Shown here: one piece after another, positions 54,350 to 61,243 of the stretch
Numbering within the stretch: the first letter of the stretch is position 1
How the letters are laid out: every line of letters begins with the position of its first letter
Notes under the pieces: generated by a model
Database searches by the model: none
The model's input: the letters and a program-made list of their open reading frames with translations, nothing else
Told to the model about the DNA's origin: nothing
Made by a program: the position numbers and the translations under genes
Source: Bacteroidales bacterium
GTDB lineage: Bacteria; Bacteroidota; Bacteroidia; Bacteroidales; UBA10428
DNA: 64,000 nucleotides
Reading direction: 5' to 3'
NCBI GenBank assembly: GCA_016930375.1
Contig: JAFGGU010000054.1
Span: 52,895-116,894, forward strand

Positions 54350-55651
54350 TTATTTTTTCAAAAATACGCTTCTCAGCTCCTCCACCTGGTGATCCTTGAT
54401 CGGTAACAATTGCCCAATGGGTTTGGCAAGCACCAGCGACTTTGCGCTGAATTCAGCCACCTCCAGCCTGTCGAACGTCTGTAGAAGCTTATCCCCTGTT
54501 ATCAGCACCGCATCGTTTTGAATGATCACTGCCTGGTTCCCGGCAGCCAGTAATTCGGGTATTTCTTTCCTTCCCAGCTTGTGGATGCCAAAAGGCAGGG
54601 ACGGGATGTCCTGCAGGAAAATCCAGCTTTCGGGGATTGTTCTTACATCCAGCAGGGAATGTGTCACACCAAAAGCCATCAGGTAAGGCGACTGGGTTAG
54701 AATGATCGAATTGATGCCGGGATTCTGTCGGTAAATTTCCTGGTGAAGCCAGGTGGCTCGACTTGGAATTTTGCCGGGTTCACGCAAGCCGTCCTTGATC
54801 TGGACAATATCCCCAATCTGCAGATCCCAGCGCGGCACATTGGTGGGGGTTATGAGAAAATCATTATTGCGCCACCGTATCGATACCGTGCCGTAGCTGC
54901 TGATCATCAACCCCTGGTCGCAGGCCCGGTGCACAATTTTACAGATCTCCGCTCTTTTTTCGCGCTCATCCGACGGATAATCCACATCCTTCATTTCCGG
55001 CAGCATTTCCGGCATATGGGCTTCATAATCCTCTATCTGTTCATCCGTAAGGAATTTCGGATCTCCGATAGTTTTCCCGAACAGGATCGTCCTGGCGCAG
55101 AATTCGAGTGTTTCAAAGCGCTGAAAGGCATCCACGAGATCAACACCGCCCAGGCCAGTGCCATGGTTCTCCATGATAATGGCCTTAAACCCTTTTTTAA
55201 ACTCCGCGGCTATTCTTTCTCCCAGAAGGTGGCTTCCCGGCAATTCATAAGTCGCATATCCAATGGGACCGCAAATGAATTTTGCCTGACTGATGATATT
55301 GGTATTGGGAATCTCATGTACGATGCTGAATGACACCAGCGCGGGAGGGTGAGCATGAATGATGGCCTTCAGATCGTGCCGCATTTCATAAATCGCCCTG
55401 TGGAAAGGAAATTCCGACGAAGGTTTGTGCCTGCCCGTGATAGTGCCATCACGCCTAACGCACATGATATCCGATGGCCTCAGTGAGCCTTTGTCCACCG
55501 AGGTAGGCGTGATCCAGATATCACCATTGTCATCGATCACTGAAATATTGCCGCCGGAAGTCGTTGTCATGCCTCTTTTATAAATCCTGCCGATGATCAT
55601 GGCGATCTGGTCGCGGGGATGCATGAGTTTAGTATCGAGTATTTCGGACAT
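54350..55651 (-). CDS. Tandem class II aldolase/adducin-domain protein, probable rhamnulose-1-phosphate aldolase
   Basis: 433 residues made of two class II aldolase-like domains (about 10-210 and 225-430). The first has the zinc-ligand pair HAH (99-101) and IIMENHGTGLG. In the second the corresponding positions read LTQSPYL and IIQNDAV, so the zinc-ligand His residues are lost. It lies downstream of rhaB, where rhaD is expected, and no other aldolase gene is in the cluster. It would cleave rhamnulose-1-phosphate to dihydroxyacetone phosphate and lactaldehyde. The double-domain form is unlike E. coli RhaD (single domain, about 274 residues). Confidence 0.8.
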   Translation of the reverse strand: MSEILDTKLMHPRDQIAMIIGRIYKRGMTTTSGGNISVIDDNGDIWITPTSVDKGSLRPSDIMCVRRDGTITGRHKPSSEFPFHRAIYEMRHDLKAIIHAHPPALVSFSIVHEIPNTNIISQAKFICGPIGYATYELPGSHLLGERIAAEFKKGFKAIIMENHGTGLGGVDLVDAFQRFETLEFCARTILFGKTIGDPKFLTDEQIEDYEAHMPEMLPEMKDVDYPSDEREKRAEICKIVHRACDQGLMISSYGTVSIRWRNNDFLITPTNVPRWDLQIGDIVQIKDGLREPGKIPSRATWLHQEIYRQNPGINSIILTQSPYLMAFGVTHSLLDVRTIPESWIFLQDIPSLPFGIHKLGRKEIPELLAAGNQAVIIQNDAVLITGDKLLQTFDRLEVAEFSAKSLVLAKPIGQLLPIKDHQVEELRSVFLKK

Positions 55652-55652
55652 A

Positions 55653-55732
55653 CTAAAAAGTGATTAAGTGATTAAGTTATGAGGTGATGAAGACTGCACA
55701 ACTGCATAACTGTACAACTGCACTACTAATTT
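55653..55732. repeat. Octamer array with motif switch, unbroken 8-bp register
   Basis: Ten units of 8 bp: CTAAAAAG, TGATTAAG twice, TTATGAGG, TGATGAAG, then ACTGCACA, ACTGCATA, ACTGTACA, ACTGCACT, ACTAATTT. The motif changes after unit five with no change in register. The array runs from the aldolase start to the rhaB stop (55726-55728), which lies inside the last unit. Confidence 0.92.
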
Positions 55733-57087
55733 ATTAGTTTCAAACCCAAATCAATTGAAGGCAGATCGGTTCCGAACGCTGCTTCGTAAACCACCATCGC
55801 CGCTCCCAGCGCCGTGGCATTGTCGATCTCGGATGTATAAACCTTTTTCCCGGGAAGACGCGCGGCCAGCAAACGGACAAACAGCTCGTTCCGCGCAAAA
55901 CCACCGGAGATATAAACCGTTTTGGTATGATCATCCATGGGTATTATCAGACTAAGTGATTCCATGCTCAGATCCACCAGGTCAAGCATGAGCTGGTGAT
56001 ATGCGTCGGCAAACGTGAGGAAATGTGACAGGTTGACTGACGGGTCGACATACTCAGCCGTTACGCCCTGCCGGAAGAAAACTCTTTCCCGGCTGTTCCT
56101 CAAAAGCCTGTCGATTTTTTCACCGGTTGTTTTTATGGTTTTGTAGTGCCCGGAGACAACGCCAAAATGTTTGTTGAGTATTTCCACATTTACATCATGG
56201 ATATGCCCCAGGAACAACCGCGATGACTTCACCTGCTGCTGCTGGATGCTCATGTAACAAAGTGAATCTTTTCGCAGTTGATCCGCAGTCAGCGGTTCCC
56301 GGTTGAACGGATTCATGAAAATACACCAGGTGCCTGTGGAGATCAGGATGAATTGTTCCCGGGTGCCTTTAAAATAAGGTACCAGGGAAGAGGAACTGTC
56401 ATGTATCCCGATACCGGTTTTTATCCGGTTCCCGTCAATCATTGCATCATAAACCGTGGAATTGGAAACCGGCTGCGGAAGACTTACTCCTTCATCCTTC
56501 AGCCAGGCATGATACCTGTTATTGTCAAAATCCCACATGGCAGTATGGCATCCGATGGAAGTATATTCCGATGCCAGCTTGTTTGTAAAAAAATAACTCA
56601 GGTATTGTGGTAAATGTAAAACCGCTTTTACCTTTGAAAAAACATCGGGTTTTTTTCTTTTCAGCCACAATGCCTGCAAACCTGAATTTAACATGCCCAG
56701 TGCCGGAGAGGCAGTATTCCGACAGAACTCTTCTACTCCTCCGTACAATTCGTAGAACCCTTTCATTACCTCTTCCGGCATGGGTTTTAAATAATTGTAC
56801 ACCGGTGTGAGCCGTTTCCCGGCATGATCGATGTACATCAGGGTTGCCCCGTAGGTTGTGAAATTGAGTGCTTTAACTTCGTATTTGTCTGATCCAATAG
56901 TACCTGCCAGACAAACGTGCATCCACGATTCCAGTTTATCAATATCATCACAGGGAAAACCATCGTCATCGGTAATTTCCGCGAATTTCTCCTCTTCCTG
57001 GTGCACCAGTTTCATCCCTGCATCAAACAGCAGGAATTTCTTATTGGTTTTCCCCACATCAAATATGGCAACTACTTCTTGTGGCAT
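55726..57087 (-). CDS. rhaB: FGGY-family rhamnulokinase
   Basis: 453 residues. The N-terminus VVAIFDVGKTNKKFLLFD is the variant phosphate loop found in Bacteroidota rhamnulokinase-like FGGY proteins. GIHDSSSSLVPYF is the central sugar/ATP-site segment, and YISGGFARNELFVRLLA the C-terminal ATPase motif. It phosphorylates L-rhamnulose at C1. The genes rhaT, rhaA, rhaB and the aldolase follow each other on the minus strand, their spacers filled largely by short repeat arrays. Confidence 0.85.
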   Translation of the reverse strand: MPQEVVAIFDVGKTNKKFLLFDAGMKLVHQEEEKFAEITDDDGFPCDDIDKLESWMHVCLAGTIGSDKYEVKALNFTTYGATLMYIDHAGKRLTPVYNYLKPMPEEVMKGFYELYGGVEEFCRNTASPALGMLNSGLQALWLKRKKPDVFSKVKAVLHLPQYLSYFFTNKLASEYTSIGCHTAMWDFDNNRYHAWLKDEGVSLPQPVSNSTVYDAMIDGNRIKTGIGIHDSSSSLVPYFKGTREQFILISTGTWCIFMNPFNREPLTADQLRKDSLCYMSIQQQQVKSSRLFLGHIHDVNVEILNKHFGVVSGHYKTIKTTGEKIDRLLRNSRERVFFRQGVTAEYVDPSVNLSHFLTFADAYHQLMLDLVDLSMESLSLIIPMDDHTKTVYISGGFARNELFVRLLAARLPGKKVYTSEIDNATALGAAMVVYEAAFGTDLPSIDLGLKLIN

Positions 57088-57112
57088 ATCTCATATGATA
57101 TTATCGTGAATA

Positions 57113-57196
57113 GTGACTGGTGACTGGTGACTCGTTACTCTTTACTCTTTACTCATCACTCGTTACTCATCACTCGTTACTCATCACTCATTACTC
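57113..57196. repeat. Heptamer array between rhaA and rhaB (12 units)
   Basis: Strict 7-bp register: GTGACTG twice, GTGACTC, GTTACTC, TTTACTC twice, then ATCACTC alternating with GTTACTC, ending ATTACTC. It ends one base before the rhaA stop codon (57198-57200) and fills most of the spacer. Confidence 0.93.
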
Positions 57197-57197
57197 C

Positions 57198-58469
57198 TTA
57201 AACCCGTTTGCTTAATACATCCTTTTCGTATTGCTGGATTACGGATATGTAATCTTCAGCTACAGGCACGTCGTTCGTTAGGCAGTAATAATCATAAACA
57301 GCGCCCAGGGGTTTGGTCTTCATCACCTCCATAAGTGCCAGCCGTTCGAAGCTTTGTCCGGCTTCTTCGTATTTTTTCAAAGTTTCGTATGGTTCAAGCA
57401 GGGCATACAAAAAGGCCAGCTGGGCAGCGCGGGTACCAATGACATAGGCGCCAATGCGGTTCAGGCTGGCATCGAAATAATCCAAACCGACATTGACGCG
57501 GTTCAGGGCGTTGGCGCGGACTATTTCCTGTGCGATCAGTTGAAGATCATCATTGAAGATTACAACATGGTCGCTATCCCAGCGAATCGGCCGCGTGATA
57601 TGCAGCAAGATCTCATCCAGAAACTGAAGAACGGCGGAAATTTTGTCCCCCACCTGTTCAGTTGGATGAAAGTGCCCATTATCGAGGCACATCAGTTTTT
57701 TATTCCTGGTTGCATAGGCCAGGTAAAATTCAGCTGAACCCACGGTCATGGCTTCCAGCCCTATACCGAAAAGTTTTGGCTCCATCGAGTCTTTCAGGTA
57801 TTCTTTCGGATAATCTACAAGAAAGATTTCATCGAGCGATTTTTTTAAGATTGCCCTGTGGGCGTTCCGGTCTACCGGAAGATCTTTAGATCCGTCGTGT
57901 ATCCATATATTGTTTACTGAGGGTGTGCCCAGTTGTTTTCCCATTTCAGCCGCAATTTTACGGGTACGTTTCACATGTTCCACCCAGAATTTTCTGTAAT
58001 CCTCATTTTTACTGGAAAGCGTAAAACCGTCAGCCGCGTATGGATGGGAAAAACAAGTCGGATTGAAATCAATCCCTGTTTTGTTCTTTTTCGCCCAATC
58101 GATCCACCGTTGAAAGTGCTTTACCTCAATTTGGTTACGGTCTACCTTTTTACCTTCAAAATCACCGTAAATCGCATGCAGGTTTAAACGCTGTGATCCG
58201 GGTAATAAACTCATTACCTTATCGATATCCTGCATAAGCTGATCTATGGTTTTTGCTTTACCGGGGTAGTTTCCGGTGGCCTGAATTCCACCTCCGCTTC
58301 CCAGTTCAGCATCAGGGGTCTCAAACCCGCCAACATCATCGGCCTGCCAGCAATGAAGGCTGATTTTAACCTGGTTGAGTTTCTTCAGCGCGGCTTCGGT
58401 GTCGACACCCAGCGCGGCGTACTGTTCTTTGGCGTCGTTGTAGGACTGTAGTACTTTATCTTTTCTCAT
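57198..58469 (-). CDS. rhaA: L-rhamnose isomerase
   Basis: 423 residues, the usual size for the RhaA family (E. coli RhaA 419). The hallmark ISLHCWQADDVGGFE is at about residues 36-50, and the metal-site region includes MCLDNGHFHPTE and WDSDHVVIFND. It interconverts L-rhamnose and L-rhamnulose in the cytoplasm with divalent metals. It lies between the rhaT and rhaB genes. Confidence 0.95.
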   Translation of the reverse strand: MRKDKVLQSYNDAKEQYAALGVDTEAALKKLNQVKISLHCWQADDVGGFETPDAELGSGGGIQATGNYPGKAKTIDQLMQDIDKVMSLLPGSQRLNLHAIYGDFEGKKVDRNQIEVKHFQRWIDWAKKNKTGIDFNPTCFSHPYAADGFTLSSKNEDYRKFWVEHVKRTRKIAAEMGKQLGTPSVNNIWIHDGSKDLPVDRNAHRAILKKSLDEIFLVDYPKEYLKDSMEPKLFGIGLEAMTVGSAEFYLAYATRNKKLMCLDNGHFHPTEQVGDKISAVLQFLDEILLHITRPIRWDSDHVVIFNDDLQLIAQEIVRANALNRVNVGLDYFDASLNRIGAYVIGTRAAQLAFLYALLEPYETLKKYEEAGQSFERLALMEVMKTKPLGAVYDYYCLTNDVPVAEDYISVIQQYEKDVLSKRV

Positions 58470-58490
58470 ATGATTAGATTTTATGGTTTA

Positions 58491-58587
58491 AAATGTTGTG
58501 GTTGTTGTGGTTGTTGTGCGTTGTGGTTGTTTGGAACCAATCCCCAACCATCACAACAATCACAACTCTCACAACCATCACAACTTT
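58491..58587. repeat. Inverted nonamer array between rhaT and rhaA
   Basis: Left half GTTGTTGTG-type units (with one 7-bp unit), right half CACAACAAT, CACAACTCT, CACAACCAT, CACAACTTT in 9-bp register. The halves are reverse complements in motif and can form an imperfect hairpin. The rhaT TGA stop (58578-58580) lies inside the right half. Confidence 0.9.
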
Positions 58588-59603
58588 ATTACAAATGTTG
58601 ACAATACCAAAATAACTATACCAACCACCAGCACCGCAATCGTCTTTCTCCCCGCTCCCTTCCATTCCTTCAGAATGATTCCCCAGATGTTGCTAAAGGT
58701 AATGTTCATGGCCATCAGTATGCTCCAGGCAAATGCCACCATAGCTACAGGAAGTTTGCTTTCACCCATACCCATGAAGAAGAATTGCATGTACCAGAGT
58801 GTTCCGCCGATGGCTGAAAACAGGATATTATTCATCAGCACAGAAGATGAGACCGAAAGGTAATCCTTTCCAGTTCCGTTCTTAATGTTCAGGTAAACGC
58901 AGTAAATCAGGTTGGTGACAAATCCGCCCAGGGTAACAAAAAGGATCACCGGGTTTTTGGCGAACAGCGGGTTTGTGCCCAGGTTTAATGCCGATTCCTG
59001 AATGGGTTTCCCGGCAGTAAGCCCAAAATTGAAACAGGCACTCATGACTCCTGACAGTATGGCGATCAATATGCCTTTTTTCAGGGCAAATTCTGCAACC
59101 GCCTTCTTTTTGTCGGTTTCCGACATGTTTTTGGTTTTCAGACTGCCTGCATAACCAATGATGGCGATACCGGCAATGGCAACTGCGACGCCAATTACCA
59201 TCAGGATCCCTGCCCGATCGGCAAACAGGTTTTGTCCGGCTACCACCGGTGGAACAAGTGTGCCGATAGCGGCACAAAGGCCCAGTGCGATGGATTGTCC
59301 AAGGGCAACACCCAGGTACCGCATGGTGAGTCCGAATGTGAGTCCGCCTACCCCCCAGAGCACCCCGTAAAAAACGGCCATCCATTTTGAGGAAGCAGGA
59401 GCCTGGCTGATAATGGAGCCCAGGGTTCCGGAAGGCACTGTCAGCCATGCAAAGAGAAGCGGCACGATGATCCACGAAAATACGCCCTGCACGATCCAGT
59501 AGGTTTCCCAGGACCAGCCCTTGATTTTTTTAATCGGGACATAGAAACTGGCAGCACAGATACTGCCAATCGCCATCAGAATAATACTGAGAACAGAGTC
59601 CAT
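58578..59603 (-). CDS. rhaT: L-rhamnose/proton symporter RhaT
   Basis: 341 residues, close to E. coli RhaT (344), with ten predicted membrane helices. The N-terminus contains AIGSICAASFYVPIKKIKGWSWETYWIVQG, a RhaT signature (its segment FYVPIKKIKGWSWE is diagnostic), and GGVGGLTFGL-like and WYMQFFFMGMGESKL segments. It carries rhamnose with protons into the cytoplasm. It is first in the rhaT-rhaA-rhaB-aldolase run and divergent from the AraC regulator, with operator copy 3 in the spacer. Confidence 0.94.
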   Translation of the reverse strand: MDSVLSIILMAIGSICAASFYVPIKKIKGWSWETYWIVQGVFSWIIVPLLFAWLTVPSGTLGSIISQAPASSKWMAVFYGVLWGVGGLTFGLTMRYLGVALGQSIALGLCAAIGTLVPPVVAGQNLFADRAGILMVIGVAVAIAGIAIIGYAGSLKTKNMSETDKKKAVAEFALKKGILIAILSGVMSACFNFGLTAGKPIQESALNLGTNPLFAKNPVILFVTLGGFVTNLIYCVYLNIKNGTGKDYLSVSSSVLMNNILFSAIGGTLWYMQFFFMGMGESKLPVAMVAFAWSILMAMNITFSNIWGIILKEWKGAGRKTIAVLVVGIVILVLSTFVIKL

Positions 59604-59670
59604 GGTTTTATAAATTATTTAGTAATTTGGCTCATTCATTAATCAAATATATTATTCATTTCATGGTATT

Positions 59671-59706
59671 TCAATATACAAACTGCGCAATTGTTTGTAT
59701 AAAATG
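59671..59706. promoter_or_regulatory. Candidate rhamnose-regulator operator, copy 3 (rhaT/araC spacer)
   Basis: TCAATATACAAACTG and GTATAAAATG, half-sites 21 bp apart, align gap-free over 36 bp with copies 1 and 2. The site starts 68 bp upstream of rhaT and reaches into the first possible ATG (59704) of the AraC gene, suggesting autoregulation. A weaker direct repeat ATTCATT (59634 and 59654, 20 bp apart) is in the same spacer. Confidence 0.65.
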
Positions 59707-60594
59707 ATACTAATGATGCAGAGTAGTTTCAAATACCTGACGCATAATCCCGAGGATAAAAGCTGGGGACTATACCTTACCGTGGCAGGATCTGCCCGGG
59801 TGGAACCCGAAACCGATTATCCGCCATCGGGACATCCTACGGGGTATCATTTCAACTGGTACATCGGCCGAATACTGCAGGAGTACCAGATCAACTACAT
59901 TACCGAAGGAGAAGGCGTCATGGAGACCCGTGACGGCAATTATCCCATCCGGGAGGGATCGGTGATCCTTTTGCGTCCCAATGTTTGGCACCGGTACAGG
60001 CCTTTAAGACAAACCGGATGGACGGAACATTATATCGGTTTTATCGGAGATATGGCGGATAAAATGATCAGATCTTCCGAATTACTGGCTGATTCCCCGG
60101 TGATACAAATTGGCTTTCAGGAAAATCTTATTAACTGTTTTCAGGAAATTTTTAATTATGCTATTATTGAAAGACCTGGCTATCATCAGGTTTGCTCAGG
60201 ACTGGTCGTCCAAATCCTGGGGCAGATCATATCCCTCAAAAAGAGTGAGAATTTCAGGCACAGCATTATTGAAAAAGCCATACAAAAAGCATGTCTCATT
60301 ATCCGTGATAATCCGGCCAAAAACCTGAATATTGAAGAACTGGCCCATGATCTGAATGTCAACTATTCCATGTTCCGGAAGGCCTTTAAGAAATATACCG
60401 GACTGTCGCCCATGCAGTACCATACCTCCCTGCGGATGAAACAGGCCATTTACCTGCTTACCAACACAGACCTCAGCGTGAAAGAGATTTCTTTCAACCT
60501 GGGTTTTTGTTCGGTGTTTTATTTCAGCAAACTGTTTAAGGAGAAGACAAATCTTACTCCGAGTGAATACAGGAGGAGTAATAGGAGTAATTAA
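59704..60594 (+). CDS. AraC family regulator of the rhamnose genes
   Basis: About 296 residues from ATG 59704; a TTG 9 bases upstream and ATGs at 59713 and 59716 are alternatives. The N-terminal cupin domain has ITEGEGVMETRDGNYPI and LLRPNVWHRYRP. The C-terminal AraC domain has LNVNYSMFRKAFKKYTG and VKEISFNLGFCSVFYFSKLFKE. It is divergent from rhaT, so it is probably the rhamnose-responsive activator equivalent to RhaR/RhaS. Its TAA stop is part of the terminal repeat of the adjacent element, and its last residues RSNRSN come from a small direct repeat. Confidence 0.9.
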   Translation: MILMMQSSFKYLTHNPEDKSWGLYLTVAGSARVEPETDYPPSGHPTGYHFNWYIGRILQEYQINYITEGEGVMETRDGNYPIREGSVILLRPNVWHRYRPLRQTGWTEHYIGFIGDMADKMIRSSELLADSPVIQIGFQENLINCFQEIFNYAIIERPGYHQVCSGLVVQILGQIISLKKSENFRHSIIEKAIQKACLIIRDNPAKNLNIEELAHDLNVNYSMFRKAFKKYTGLSPMQYHTSLRMKQAIYLLTNTDLSVKEISFNLGFCSVFYFSKLFKEKTNLTPSEYRRSNRSN

Positions 60595-61195
60595 TGTGCA
60601 GATGTGCAAATGTGCAAATGTGCAAATGTGTAAATGTGCAGATGTGCAGATGTGCAGATGTGCAGATGTATATGGGAAGAACTATTATCAGAATTATTAA
60701 GTATTTTTAGGAAAGTAATTTAGTGGAAATATCAAATTGAGTTATTGTTAATTAACAAAAAATTAAAATCATGAAAAGTAAAAATCCTGTATTAGAATTG
60801 AGCTTCCGATTCGCTTTGGATATTATTGATTTTGCAGAAAATCTCGAAGAAAAAAGAAAATTCGTTATGTCAAAGCAGATATTACGTGCAGGAACCTCAA
60901 TAGGAGCAAATGTTCGGGAATCACAAGCATGTGAAAGCAAACTAGACTTTGTTCACAAAATGAAAATTGCATCCAAAGAGGCAGAAGAAACAGAATATTG
61001 GTTATTATTATGTAAACATTCAAAAAATTATCCCAACAGCGAAGAATTATTGGATCAGGTATTAGCTTTAAGAAAATTGCTGGGTAAGATTATTTATTCC
61101 GCTAAAAACTAAATTGCTAAAGCGAAATAATAACATTTTAAAATTACAGCGGCTGTTTCATTAGCACATTTGCACATTAGCAAATTTGCACATTA
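60592..61195. mobile_element. Putative element: four-helix-bundle gene between inverted octamer arrays
   Basis: Left array 60595-60666: nine units of TGTGCARA in strict 8-bp register. Right array 61162-61193: four units (TAGCACAT, TTGCACAT, TAGCAAAT, TTGCACAT), the reverse complement of the left motif. The outer ends form a perfect 9-bp inverted repeat, TAATGTGCA (60592-60600) and TGCACATTA (61187-61195). The only gene inside is the four-helix-bundle gene. The region looks more AT-rich than its neighbours. No transposase is present. That the unit is mobile is inference from this layout. Confidence 0.55.
60771..61112 (+). CDS. Four-helix-bundle protein (23S rRNA intervening-sequence family)
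   Basis: 113 residues, nearly all helical. The family signature is SKQILRAGTSIGANVRESQA (about 36-55) followed by DFVHKMKIASKEAEETEYWLLL (its core KIASKEAEETEYW is diagnostic). Relatives are encoded inside intervening sequences of 23S rRNA genes in some bacteria, and the Avd protein of diversity-generating retroelements has a similar fold, where it binds RNA. Here it lies in an ordinary spacer between inverted octamer arrays. Role unknown; RNA binding to the hairpin-forming arrays is possible. Confidence 0.88.
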   Translation: MKSKNPVLELSFRFALDIIDFAENLEEKRKFVMSKQILRAGTSIGANVRESQACESKLDFVHKMKIASKEAEETEYWLLLCKHSKNYPNSEELLDQVLALRKLLGKIIYSAKN

Positions 61196-61243
61196 TCCAG
61201 CTAAATATTAAATTTACTTCTAAATAAAACCCTTAGGCCCAAT

